Counted from the first letter of the stretch, positions 25,283 to 36,183 are shown. The stretch is 64,000 bases of DNA from Laburnicola sp. R22_1 (GCA_014281115.1 JACONQ010000014.1:1860001-1924000); one strand, 5' to 3'. Program-made: numbers and translations. Notes: a model not told the origin generated them from the letters alone.

Positions 25283-26794
25283 GCTACATCCTGCATCATC
25301 CATCATTTCCTATTATCATTCACGGATAGTGTTAAAAGTGCAACATATTGGCGTCAGCTACTTAGTCAGGAAGATCGCCGGTACTGGGTTCTTATGCGGT
25401 CTTGTTATGTGTTACGCCTTTCATTTTTTGGGGTTTGTCCTTTGTTTTCATGATACCTGCTGTGGCTTGAAGGCTAGCTACACTGTCTTTTTTTCGATTC
25501 TACGGCCATATCTTCCCTATGCTGACCTCCTTTTGCTTCTTCCACTGTGTTTTTAGTATTGTTTATTTTTCTTGTCTCGATGCCTATTATAGATTATCTA
25601 GTGGCTAGTGGTTGCATTTTTTTTGGGGGGGGGAGGGGGGGCGAATAGGGATATGTTCTTTCTTCTGCCGCTGGAGCTGCAGGCTGGGCTAGGTAGCTGC
25701 GCCTGTTTGGAGGATTTGGCTTCTGTGCTAGGAGGCTTGGGGATGGCGGGACAAACTGTGTGTGGGTTGTACCTTTGTAGAGGTAACTGGGAGAGAGAGA
25801 GAGGTGTGTCTACAGGATAGTTGTTACTTCATGCTGGTGGCGTCCACGTGATTTTTTTATCTTTCTCGTGGCGATTGTTCGTGCGTTTGGCTTGGTACGC
25901 ATATACACTCGTCGCAGACTCCCACTGGCCAGCGCAAGCGTTGTAATGGGACACGACATGGGTAGATCGTCCGGTTCTTTGACTTTTCGGGCGGGTTTTC
26001 GTCTGCGCGTTTGCGTGCATGTGTGTGGGCTTTGGGGCTATGTAGCTGCAACCTGGAGGTAAGGTAAGAGTCTTCGATGTTTCGAAATGTTTCTAGTGAG
26101 GGCGGGGGGGGGGCTGTCTGTGGGTTAGGGGTTCTATCTAAGGAGGTGGGGGCTCTGGGTAGGTTGGGTTATTGAGTGGTTTTCTAGCGTGGTGGGTTGT
26201 GTGTGTGTGGGATGAGTTTCTGGTTCTAGGATAAAAAGTTTAGGGATGATATGTTAGCCTAGGATAAGCGATAGTAAGGCTGACTGTGCTTTGACTTTTT
26301 GTCCTGTAGCTGTAGGTGTAGGGATTGTGAGTGGGCAGTTGTACTTGTGGTGATATACCTAAGTTGGGGGAAGGTTGTTTTTGAGTATGCAGGTGGGGTT
26401 GTAGAGATTTAGGTCGTGTGGGAATTTTTGCAGTGTGTTGGTCTGTGGATGAGAGAGCTAGAGTGTTTTATAAGAAGGACTGGAAGGAGGGGGTTGGAGT
26501 GTAGAGCTATGGGTAGGGAGTTGTAGTTCTTGGTGAGGTTGTTGGCTTTCGTGGTTGCTTATAGGGTTTAGTAGACGTCGATGATTACCTTTTCGGGGGA
26601 GATGCTATGTAGAGAATGATGGATGCGGTCAGGAATGAGGGTTGCGCCGGCGGGTTGTGATTGGTCCTCTATAATCTCCCAATAGAGTTAGCGCAGTGAA
26701 AGTCAATTGCACGCACACTCGTGAACGCGCGACTCCCATCTCTATCCCCATACTCCATCAGCAGAAACATTCAATTCAACACCATCTACATACT
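25283..26794. other. G+T-skewed intergenic region with homopolymer runs
   Basis: After about 300 bp of ordinary 3' sequence, the + strand becomes poor in C and rich in G and T, most clearly at 26,080-26,640. It includes a T-run followed by a broken G-run (25,618-25,642), another G-run near 26,103, and GT repeats near 26,200. I see no gene. The MutY-gene leader occupies the last 100 bp. Confidence 0.6.
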
Positions 26795-28900
26795 ATGGCC
26801 AAACGGAAAACAGCCTCCACAACTACGAAGCCGAAAACCAAAAAACCCATCGCCGTATCACCACGCTTCCCCAAACCAACATCCCCACAACAACCAGCCA
26901 TCCCACCATCACGCGTCCACTCATCAACATACCATTACCCGCTCCTCCTAGATGACGAAGACACGAGCAAAGAGTTATTGGCCTGGTTCGAACGCATAGA
27001 GGAAGCGCGGAGCATGCCTTGGCGGAAGAAGTGGCTTGACCCCGTGGACTTTGCCGGCCAAGAAGCGGAATTCGAACAGCTGTTAGGCAAGAGGGCGTAT
27101 GAGGTGTGGGTCAGTGAAGTTAGTGAGTGCAATTCTAGTTGGATTCTTGCGCTATGAGAGTGGGAGTTGCATGTATTCAATGCACGTACACGTTTGACGC
27201 GTGCACGCTGGATGTTTTTCGCGCTGCGCGTCGTCACGTGTGTATTGTGGGCAACTTTCCAACTTTACATGTATGCCCGTTCAATACTGATTGTCATACA
27301 CGCAGTGCTACAACAGACACGCGTCTCGACCGTGATACCCTACTTCAACGCCTGGATCTCCAAATGGCCCACCGTACAGTCCCTCGCCGCTGCCTCTCAC
27401 GCCGACGTACTCTCCGTGTGGAAAGGACTAGGCTACTACTCCCGCGCGACGCGCCTGCACGAAGGCGCCCAGACCGTATCTGCGTCGTCCAAGATTACTA
27501 AAATCCCTAGCGGGGTAGCGGAATTGCAAAAGATACCGGGCATCGGGAGGTACACGGCTGGAGCTGTGTCTAGCATTGCGTTTGGGGAGGCTGAGCCGGT
27601 GCTCGATGGGAATGTGGCGAGGGTGCTGAGTAGGCAGTTGGGACTGTATGTTGATGTCAAGGACAAGAAGAGCGGGGATGTGCTGTGGGAGGTAGCCGAT
27701 CAGTTGGTGAAGAGCGTGGCTGGGTTTCCGGACGTGGAGAGGAGTCGAGTCCCTGTACGTGGCTGCCAATCCTTCCAAGGTTGATGTGGTGTATATGGGC
27801 CTTTTGCTGATATTCCGGTGCTTTAGGGACAGTGGAATCAGGCTCTCATGGAGCTGGGTTCGACTATCTGCACGCCGAGGCCGAAATGCGACGAGTGTCC
27901 TATTCGTAAGACGTGTAGGGCGTATGCGGAGGGTGAGAAGCTTGCACTTAAGAGTGTGGCCCCTGCTCAAACTCCTGATATCGAAGATAGCTGTGCTCTG
28001 TGCCTGCAACTGGATACGGAAGATTTAGTATCCGCCCCTGAAGAAGACGACAACGACAACGACGACAACGACGACGAGAAGGTCCCCCAAAAACCCTCAA
28101 AGAGGAGAAAACCAGACCAAAAACAAAAAAACACCATATCGCACTACTTCCTCTCGAAACCCACAAACTCAATCCCCACCACAACAGACACAGATAACAA
28201 CGAGAGCACAACACCAAGCATCGACGCTCCAACCTCAAAAAACAAACGAAAAAAGACCCCCCGCACAAACCCAACCACATCAAAATCAAAATCAAAATCC
28301 ATAGCAACATACTGCTCGCTCTTCCCCAAGAAGATACCCAAAAAGAAAGTCGCCGAAGAAGCCGTCGTAGTCTGCCTCATAGAAGCACACTCCTCCCCCA
28401 CCAACACCAACGGAGGCAGCAAATGGCTCATCGAGCAGAGACCCACAAAAGGTACGAGGAACCCCCATCTCCCTCCCTCCTTCTTCCCTATCAACCTATC
28501 AACTAACACTACACCCCCTACCACAGGCCTCCTCGCCTCCCTCTGGCAATTCCCCCAGTCCACCCTCCCACTCCCACCCCCACCGCCGAGCGCCCCACCC
28601 CCAAGTCCAACTCCAACCCACAAAGTCGCAGCCGCGCGCACCCTCGTTTCAAGCCTCGTCGGCCCGGCCCATGGACGCGTTTCGACGCACCTCACGCTTG
28701 TTTCTGACCTCGGCGCTCTGGTGCATGTATTTTCGCATTTGCGGCTGACGATGCACGTACTGCATTGGCGGGTTGAAACGGGGTGTGTGGGAGGGGAGGG
28801 TGAGCCGACTAGGAAGTGGGTGGAGGGGGGGGATATGGATGGTGAGACGTTGTCTACTGGGATGCGGAGGTGTTGGGAGTTGGTACGGAAGAAGGTGTGA
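26795..28900 (+). CDS. A/G-specific adenine DNA glycosylase (MutY/MUTYH)
   Basis: Four exons: 26795-27122, 27306-27754, 27827-28451 and 28527-28900, giving 591 residues. The first intron (183 nt, GTGAGT..CAG) restores EVWVSEVMLQQTRV, with the catalytic Glu108. The helix-hairpin-helix LQKIPGIGRYTAG spans 183-195 and the catalytic Asp210 sits in VLDGNVARVL. The iron-sulfur cluster cysteines are 274, 280, 283 and 289. The third intron (75 nt) is in-frame without stops but has GTACGA, CTAAC and CAG signals. A Lys/Asp-rich insert follows the cluster. The C-terminal half resembles the NUDIX-like domain that recognises 8-oxoguanine. The enzyme removes adenine paired with 8-oxoguanine in base-excision repair, in nucleus and/or mitochondria. 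The N-terminus is Lys-rich and could be a localisation signal. Confidence 0.92.
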
Positions 28901-29013
28901 TTGATGGACGGATAGGTATCTATTCTACTCGTTCAGACGGAAAAGAAGACTGATACGAAAACTTCGTTCGCAATACTATATACAACGGTAGCCAGCTAGT
29001 CAGTTGAAATACT

Positions 29014-29038
29014 AAAAAAAAAAAAAAAAAAAAAAAAA
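29014..29038 (+). repeat. A-run of 25 bases
   Basis: An uninterrupted run of 25 A lies in the 3' gap between the convergent MutY and Tvp38-like genes. It may mark a polyadenylation region, a retro-insertion tail or simple slippage; no duplicated flank was seen to support insertion. Confidence 0.9.
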
Positions 29039-29146
29039 TTAGAGAAGAAAAACAACGCCACCCCCATGCAAATAGTCATTAACCAATGTACACATTAGAA
29101 GATACACAGAAGGACTTTCTCGTTACCAAAAAGAAAGAAAGACCCG

Positions 29147-30301
29147 TCAAAACGCCCGGCCAGGCAGCGGATCAGGCAGGCCCCAACTCTGCCGCACGAC
29201 ATACTCGCCCGGCGGCACTCTCGACATCTGCGGCGGCATGCCAAACGCCGCCTGCGGCTCGGTGACGCGCATTCTCCGCGCCTCTGCTTCTTCATCGGCA
29301 AGCGCCATTTCCTCTGTTAATTTCTTTTCTCTCCGCTGCGCCTGCTCTTCGAGCAAGACGGTCTTGACTTTGCGCATCTTCATCCATATCCACACGCCGA
29401 GGACGAGGGTGACGACGAAGACGGCGCCAAACATGATGTTCTGCACGAAATTGGACTCTTTCTTCTGCACAAGGAGGACGCCGAGGTAGACGAGGAAGAT
29501 TTGCTTGGGCAGCGAGAGGAAGGTGGCGACGAAAAAGTGCCAGAATTTGACGTTGCAGGTGGCAAAGACGGCGGTGGAAAAGTGCGAGGGCACGGCGGAG
29601 AGGCGGATGACGAGGACGATCCAGAAGCCGCCGTCGCGGGTCAGGCGGGCGAGCGCGCCGTAGTTGAGATTGGTGCGCTCCATCTTGGCGGCTTTGCGCC
29701 GGAAGAGGTAGAGGAAGGCGTACCAGGTGCCGACTGGGTCGTGTTAGTGGACGGGTTATGTGAGGGGGGTGGGCGTGGGGTGGACTGCGTACTCTCGCCA
29801 AGGAAGGTGCCGGTCGCGACCAGGGCGAAACCTATCCACAGACCCCATACTACACCGCATAGCAGCGCGACGATCTCATGGCCGAAAAGGGGTGGGAAGG
29901 AAATCACAAAAAGGATGGCGATGGGAATCAGCCAGCCCGCGGGTAGGTCTCGTAGCTTTTCGGAAAAAGGTCGTAGTACCTGGTGTCTGTATTAGCGGGC
30001 TGCACGACGCAGGTGGCGACAGCGACGACATACCTCGACGACTTCGTCGTGGCGTATTGTTATGTAGATGGTGATTGCAACAACAGCGATGCCGATAATG
30101 TGCCATGCTGCGTGCTATGTTAACAACTGCGGCCGGACAGAGCAAGGAGGACGACGGACGGATGTATTTGGGCGTGAGGAAGACGCGCTTCCAATTAATA
30201 GGTCGATAATCCGTCTCCTCGGGGGCTTCTCCCGTCACGGCGGTCCTCTCTCTGACCTTGCCCATCTCGATGTCGGCGGCCATGCGCTCGTTGCCGGGCA
30301 T
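29147..30301 (-). CDS. Tvp38/DedA-type (VTT domain) Golgi membrane protein
   Basis: Four exons: 30301-30160, 30107-30034, 29979-29793 and 29733-29147, giving 329 residues. Splicing joins TPKYI to PWHIIGIAVVAITIYI, then RHDEVVE to VLRPFSEKL, then GTFLGE to IGTWYAFLYLFRRKA. All frames agree, though the first donor (GTCCGT) is atypical. A first transmembrane helix is followed by the VTT/SNARE-associated core with FGHEIVALLCGVVWGLWIG and the GTFLGE re-entrant loop. Two further hydrophobic segments (FWIVLVIRLSAVPSHFS region; FGAVFVVTLVLGVWIWM) precede a charged coiled coil and a cytosolic tail. Relatives include yeast Tvp38 of late-Golgi vesicles and VMP1/TMEM41B lipid scramblases. The ATG at 30301 is the first usable; no in-frame ATG lies in the open frame before it. 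Confidence 0.87.
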
Positions 30302-31436
30302 TCTCAAGGGTGTTCGGTGCCCTCTTTCTTCTTCCTCTTTTTCTTCTTGTTCAGCATCCACAGACAGGGGAAAAGCAAAGAAACGTCGTCGCAACAGAAG
30401 GGAAGGGCGACAAACGAAGGAGAGTCAGTGAACGAAACGAGCCAGCGCGCGGCCAGCCGGCGGGCTCAGAGGCGCATAATGAATGAACAGCATACGCGTG
30501 AAACGGGGGCGCAGGCAAGGACCAAGTGAGCAGCGGCAAGCCAATGGCCGCCTCGCACCTCGCGTCTTATGCCGAGCTGCGACGTTAGCGCCCGCAGCCA
30601 AGCTTCCCCTGGCGCTCGTCTTTATTTTATTTATTTTAAACCCACAACCCCCGGCTTGTACGCCTCCACGGTCCACAGCCCTGTCCTGCTGCTGATGCAC
30701 AGCCCGTCGCCTCTCTGCTTCGGGCGCTTGTCGTGGGCATCGTTATAACAGCAGCCTCCCCACCGCGCACCCCCGCTGTTTTGCTGGCCATCGAGCATCC
30801 TGCGAATGCGAACGCGTGCCACACCACACGGCACACGTGATGGAGAAAGGATCTTGGAATCCGAGGGCTAAGAGGAGGGGTGGTCCACAGACTCATTTAT
30901 AACTCCGCTTATGGGTACAGTGGCGGACGACGACTTGTTCGTGGCACAGGATGACAGGCGCTCCTAGCCTGCGTGGGCGGACAAGTGTACGGCGGACAAA
31001 CGTACATAGATACGTAAGATATGTGCCTACACCCGCCCACAAGAGAGCACCCGCAGCCACCAGCTTCTGCGAATCTCAAGCCCCATCCCCAAGAGATCGC
31101 CGCGCGGACGCCTGCATACTGCGTCCCATGAATATCTCAAATACATCCATGCCCCATCTACAAACCGTTCGAAAAAGAACAACTTGAAACCTCTCCGCTG
31201 GCGATTAAAATCACGGCTGCGCGCACGACCGGCTAAGGCGACCATCACAAGAACGCCTGATTGCAGCCCTATATGCGGGGGGTCGAAGCACATGAGTTGC
31301 CGCTTTGGGGTTTGACAGGTGTGATGATGTAGAACGCGGAGAACATGTGGAGTCTGTCGAGGTAGGCCCGGAATCGTATCTTTTGTTCTTAATATATATA
31401 ACAAGGAGCCTCTCCCCCAGGGTCAATCCGTGATGT

Positions 31437-31650
31437 CACGTGATCCCGGGCCAGCTGTTTGGTCGGCCACCGTGTTACGTAATCAATAATTTCTTTAACA
31501 ATAATTTCATTATTATTTTGTATATATTTTGTTACTACTACTATATGCTAGATACTAGGTTATAGTGCCTCCTATTTTACTCCTTTCTATGTATAGTGTA
31601 GACTTAACCTTAGTTAGAATCTTTACACGACGGAGATCTTTAATATATAA
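31437..31650. repeat. RIP-decayed repeat shared with 38,930-39,070
   Basis: About 160 bp here matches the reverse complement of 38,930-39,070. Both carry TATATATTTTGTTACTACTA, then TGCCT-CTATTTTACTCC, then CTTAGTTAGAATCTTTA and AGATCTTTAATA. The copy begins near a TCACGTGATC palindrome. The near-identical words AATATATA..ACAAGGAGC flank it at about 31,391-31,409 and 31,642-31,658, which could be a target duplication or part of the repeat. It is an isolated island of graveyard-type sequence inside the gene block. No coding capacity; a MITE or solo fragment is likely. Confidence 0.6.
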
Positions 31651-32147
31651 CAAGGAGCTATAAGAAAGTGCGGATGCACATACTTAGGTGACTGTGTAAC
31701 CTCTCGTGATCTCGTGCTGCGACCTACTACAGGTATTAGTTCCTAAAGTCCCCGTACAAGTACCACAAATATAGCCTCAATATGTTCTGTATAACAGTAA
31801 ACAGTTACGCTGCCTAATGTTTAGTTGTCCACGGGTCTAATATACTACTATATCTCCTAGCTTGATTTAATGTATACTTAAAAATCCCTCCCCAAAAGGC
31901 CACAACAAAAAATCAGAGATCAATTCCCATTTGCACAGAGAGAGAAAAGCTCAACAAACTCCCTTTCCCAGCAAGTGAAAGCGCAACGTGAGCTCGACCA
32001 ACGTTACACGCGCAACGCACCCACCCGCGAGCAAACACCACCGTTTGCCCCAGCAGCCAGTGACGCCCAATCTCTCTTTCACCACGACCCTCCCCTCGCT
32101 CAGACCAAGCCCGCTCGCTCGCTTCTGCGCCCCGCACACGCCCGTCC

Positions 32148-32155
32148 TTTATAAC
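32148..32155 (+). promoter_or_regulatory. TATA-like site of the GPI-protein gene
   Basis: TTTATAAC lies about 130 bp before the ATG at 32284, followed by a C/T-rich leader typical of fungal genes. The call rests on position and sequence only. Confidence 0.35.
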
Positions 32156-32283
32156 CAAACTGCCGCCTTCTCTCTCCGCCCATCAGCACCCTCACCCTCA
32201 ACCGTCGACCTTAACCTTAACCCTCGGTCTTCTATCCCGCCTTCTCTTCACGCTCCTAGCTCAGAGTCAATACTACCGCACCA

Positions 32284-32879
32284 ATGGGCATCATCTGGAC
32301 CGTCGTCGTCATTGGCGTCCTCGCGATCTCTGCCGTCGCTCAAGGTATGTCCGCACTTGCTTGCTGCAATCTCGCTCGTCTCACGTACTAACTCATCCCC
32401 CAGATGCTCCTCCTTGCGGAGCCGGCGTCACGGTGTGTGGCAACATCTGCTGCCCTGCCGCCCACACCTGCAACTCCGAGAACACCTGCGTCCCCGCCAT
32501 ACAGACCACCACGGGCACCGCTCTCGTTTCCACCACCGCCACCGAGGTAGTCACTTCCACCTCCGTCGAAGTGAGCACCTCAGTCGCGACCTCCAGTGCC
32601 GTCACCGGCCCCGGCGCCAGCATCTCTTCTGCCCCGTCCTCGGGGTCGGAGAACGCAACCACCGTGACAGAGACAACTGCCATCGCCACTCTCACCTTCA
32701 CGACCACCACCCTCGACGCCAGCAAGACAGACGAGCATAGCAGCCACACCAAGAGCGCTACCTCGTCCGCGACCGGGTCCGAGACCGAGGGGCCGGAGCC
32801 CTCGGGTGCCGCCGCTGTACTGCTCCCTGGTACCGGTGTGCTCGGCGTGGCTGTTGCAGCTGCGCTTGGTATCTTTTAA
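32284..32879 (+). CDS. Small secreted GPI-anchored protein with six-cysteine head
   Basis: Two exons: 32284-32344 and 32404-32879, with a 59-nt intron (GTATGT..CAG), giving 178 residues. Residues 1-19/20 form a signal peptide (MGIIWTVVVIGVLAISAVAQ). Residues 25-49 hold six cysteines at 25, 32, 36, 37, 43 and 49, the order C-C-CC-C-C. From about 55 to 150 the chain is almost only Ser, Thr, Ala and Val, a likely O-mannosylated stalk. The last 26 residues (153-178) are a small-residue site followed by a hydrophobic tail, a classic GPI-attachment signal. The product should sit on the plasma membrane or cell wall. Many such proteins are structural or involved in adhesion; function cannot be inferred. 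The first exon ends exactly at the signal peptide, a common arrangement. Confidence 0.85.
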
Positions 32880-33198
32880 TCTGGTGGGCTGAGGTTGGCT
32901 CGATGTTATGGAGGACTGCGACTGTCGCTCCATCCATGGATTATCTTCTACATAGGAAGGCTATATCGGGTATGCTAATGTGCTTGCTGTTGTGGAACAG
33001 CGTGGAAGTAATGGGCTTGAATACATGAATGAATGGACGGAATGGATGGATGAAACGGATCCCAATGCGAGGGCTGTATTAGCGTTCTGGCACTGGATTC
33101 GGGATTGCTTTGGGACTGGATATAGGGTGTTTCTTTTCTGGGACATACCGAACAGCATGCATGGTGCCGCTCTCCAAGCAACGGGATCGTTGGCCGTA
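32880..33198. other. 3' flank of the GPI-protein gene
   Basis: Ordinary intergenic DNA, including AATGGATGGA-type short repeats near 33,030, up to the insertion point of the hAT element. I see no gene. Confidence 0.5.
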
Positions 33199-33206
33199 GT
33201 TAGTTA

Positions 33207-33390
33207 CAGACTGGTCATCAATCAATCAATCAATCTAACGCCTTTCAAGTTGATTGATTGAGTTCCTGGCAGAGCTCCGATTGAGTTGAGATTGATTGAG
33301 CTCCGCTGTGCGGAGCTCAAATTGAGTTGAGTTGATTGACGAGATGGGAGCTCGAAGTTGAGTTGATTGAGATTGATTGAGAGTTGATTG
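33207..33390. repeat. hAT left terminal and subterminal repeats
   Basis: After the terminal repeat there are many close copies of TTGATTGA, GATTGAGTT and AGCTC-type words. The same words, partly inverted, fill 36,040-36,175 at the other end. Such subterminal arrays are known transposase-binding regions in hAT elements. Confidence 0.75.
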
Positions 33391-33391
33391 G

Positions 33392-35813
33392 TTACTTGGC
33401 CTTGAGGCCTATCTTTCTCCAGGATCGGATGGATTGCAACGCGCTAAGTAACTCAGGCTTTATATTGAGCCGTCGTACGCCAAGTAGATCTCCGAGCTCG
33501 CTAAAGATCCTCTCACAGTCGGCCGAGGCAGCTGGAATAGAGTAGATATCAAGGGCCATTTGAGAGAGAACGGTGTATCGAGAGCGCGTAACCAGCCAGT
33601 AGTTGATCAGGTGGGTTGCGAGAGGATCGTCCTCTGCCAAAGGCGCCTCGCGCTTCCACATTTCATACTCATCGTCGATCGTACTGGCTACCTGCTTTTG
33701 GCCTGCCTTGGTAGAGTTCTGGAGGAAGTCATCTCGCCTTGACGCTTTGCTAACGCGCTGGCGCTTATGTGGCCGTGCAGCTCCCTTAGGAGATGATTGC
33801 CCACTTGCCTTTGCGGCCATCTTATCCTTATGTGACCTCCACAGTCGTGAGAAGGACTGGTGGCCTTGCTCTAACCAGCCTTTAAAAGGATGAGGGCCCT
33901 CCACAGCCTTGTTATAGTCGTCTGGTACATCCCATAGGTCTTCGAGCGTGTGCTTGTACGTGGGATGGAGGATCGTCGCCGCGAAGTAGATGGGAGAGTC
34001 TCCAAGCTTGTTGTAATACTTAGAGAGCTTTGCGTGGGCGTTATTAACGTTAGTCTTAAGATGATCCTCCGGCGCGTCAGGATCTTCGTAATCAATACCC
34101 TGCAGTCTCTCTATTTGAGCTTCAAGTTGAGCTAATAGCTATTTAAAGGTGATAAGAACCTCCTAAATAGCACCATAGCTACTAGAAGCGCCTCTGCCCT
34201 GTAGTAACATAGTGGCCTCCTTAAACGGCTCGAGCAGCTGCTTATACTTAGTTATTGTTGCCCAGTCCTTTGTCTGCAGTCCTCCTTCTTAGATGAACTT
34301 GCGTGGCTGCTTACGCGGCTCTTTCCAGCGAGTGGCTGCAGCTACTTAGTATTCCTCTATCTTTAGGTGGATATAGGCGTCAAGGGGCGTGTGGAGCTCG
34401 CAGGCGCGATCAAAGCAATTGTAATAGGAGTTCTAGCGAGTCTTAACAGGCTTAATAAGCTCCCTTGGCTTGAATGGCTAGTTATAGTTCTTTGCGTCCT
34501 CTTCTTGAAGTCTTATAAACAGCTCTTAGTTCTGTGGCGACGATGTGGCAGAAGAAATCGCGTCAAATAGTACCGCAATAGGACCAAACTGTCGCCACTC
34601 GGCCATAAAGCCCTCTTTTTCCTGCTTAAGCGTTAACGTAGCAAAGTACTGTATGGTGAGGTAGCCCTACGTTAATATTAAGCTCCTCGTTCTTAAAAGA
34701 GTCCTTGTCCTTGCCCCATATAATTACCTGCGCGGCAAGGTTGAGAATGTGGCATGTACAGCGTAACCAGCGATAAGGCGCGTAAAAGCTAAGATCTTCT
34801 ACTAGGAACTCTATAGCAACGTTGTTGTTTGTAGCGTTATCTAAAATAAAGTAGCCAACACGTTCTCTATCTATCTTAAAGGCCTTGAGCGTGTCAGATA
34901 CCAGAGAGCCGATATTCGCGCCAGAGTGTTGCCCGTGTAGCACGGGCAGGCCGAGCAGGTAGTCCACTGGCTTAGCAGCCTCATCAAGATGGTGTACGCA
35001 GATTCCTGTAATCGCTTTCTTATTGCCCGTCGACGTCCAGTTGTCAAAGGAGAGGTGGATAAGGGTAGTCGCTTTGTGGAGATGCTCTACGACGGCTGGT
35101 ATCAACGCCTTGTACTCGGCAACAATATCATCGCGGAGGGACACATGGCTCTTCCATAAGTAGGATTTGGCTAGTGGGTTGGCGGCCTGTACTAGCGCGC
35201 AAAAGGAGGGTTTCTCAATCGCTCGGAGCGACTGGTTGTCGTCAGCGATCCAATAAGTAACTGCTCGAAGAAACTTGGTGCGGTTGAAGCTTCCTGCCAG
35301 CTTGTTGGCCACCTCTTGAGATACCTCAGTCCCCTTTATCTGAATGGCAGCGAGTATTGACGTTTGATCAGCCGGGGCCTTTGCGATCTTGCCTGATTTA
35401 TTGTAGCTGTGGCTAGGCTTGAATTGTGCCAGATAGCTCGCTGCAGAGCTAGTAGAGAGACTAATGTTATACTCTCCACCAAATCTCTTATGGGTGTGGC
35501 AGTACCTGCAAAGCCAGTACTTCTTCTGCTGCTCTCGATGCCAGACTGGCCAGCCGTACAGGTATATCTAGCTTGGTTTAGACCCGCGTGAGTGTTCGTA
35601 GGGCCGCTTCTGCAGATGAGGTACTCTATTCCAATCCAGGCCGTTGTATACGTCGTCGTCAATATTAGAATCTTCGCGGGGTAAGGGATCAAGGTTACTA
35701 AAGACTTCGGACGCGTTGATTTTAGGGCGCCTAGAGGCGGCTTTTAGAGGCGGGCGCTTACTATTTGCGCGTGCGGCTGCTTTCTCAAAGGCCTTGTGAA
35801 GATTCTCGTTCAT
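33392..35813 (-). pseudogene. hAT transposase, broken by stops and one frameshift
   Basis: The coding remnant runs from the ATG at 35813 to the stop at 33392. In order it shows a BED-type zinc finger (YWLCRYCHTHK), an RNase-H-like core with FDNWTS (first Asp), LDNATNN (second Asp) and CTCHILNLAAQ. The C-terminal dimerisation region contains SADCERIFSELG, where the Glu is the third catalytic residue. All three acidic residues remain. I count about eight in-frame stops, including the one at 35,566-35,568. Each is a TAA or TAG where CAA, CAG or TGG is expected, several at conserved Trp, and each is reachable by CpA-to-TpA change on one strand. One frameshift lies near 34,640. It is therefore inactive, but recently so. 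Confidence 0.88.
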
Positions 35814-36035
35814 AATCTGTACAGGTAGGCGCGTGGGTAGGTAGGTAGGTAGTTTCGGTAAGGTACTTGCGGTGGCTGTTAAAAGAAGTCGTGGTGTTAA
35901 GCCTTAAGGCTACGCGCGAGGTACTTACTAAGCGGGTTATCGATAGGCGTATATCCTATGTAAACTAGGTACAACGGCCCCTCACAATTTACTCTACGAA
36001 ACATAATTTTACTATATACTTAGAGCTTAACTTAA

Positions 36036-36175
36036 ACTCAATCAATCAATCAATTAGGGATCTCCAAGTTGAGTTGTGGTTGAGTTCCACCTATCTCGAG
36101 TTGAGTTGTGGTTGATTGGCCATGTCAATCAATCAATCAATCTGATTGAGTTCAGGTTGATTGATGACCAGTCTG
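36036..36175. repeat. hAT right terminal and subterminal repeats
   Basis: This mirrors the left end: (AATC)n runs, GAGTTGTGGTTGA units and the terminal CCAGTCTG. It ends at 36,175, followed by the duplicated GTTAGTTA. Confidence 0.75.
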
Positions 36176-36183
36176 GTTAGTTA

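Larger units (their letters stand above)
30302..32283. other. Divergent intergenic region containing a repeat
   Basis: About 2 kb lies between the Tvp38-like gene (-) and the GPI-protein gene (+). The middle, about 31.44-31.9 kb, is AT-rich and includes a repeat described separately. The last 350 bp is a pyrimidine-rich leader. I see no coding sequence or RNA gene. Confidence 0.5.
33207..36175 (-). mobile_element. hAT DNA transposon, complete ends, decayed transposase
   Basis: The element begins CAGACTGGTCATCAATCAA and ends with its reverse complement, giving terminal inverted repeats of about 19 bp. The 8-bp sequence GTTAGTTA stands directly outside both ends (33199-33206 and 36176-36183), a perfect target duplication of the length typical of hAT. 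It is 2969 bp, with a transposase on the minus strand. Both subterminal regions are packed with ATTGA/GAGTTGA words in both orientations. GC content is near that of genes, far above the DNA on its right, so the insertion is recent compared with the rest of the repeat block. Confidence 0.93.

Noticed and set aside
28144..28695. 183-codon frame antisense to the MutY gene
   Set aside because: Shadow of the Lys/Asn/Pro-rich MutY insert; the sense strand carries the family motifs.
29014..29038. A-run as tail of a retro-inserted sequence
   Set aside because: No duplicated flanks and no sequence of element type before the tail; a 3' end or slippage run is simpler.
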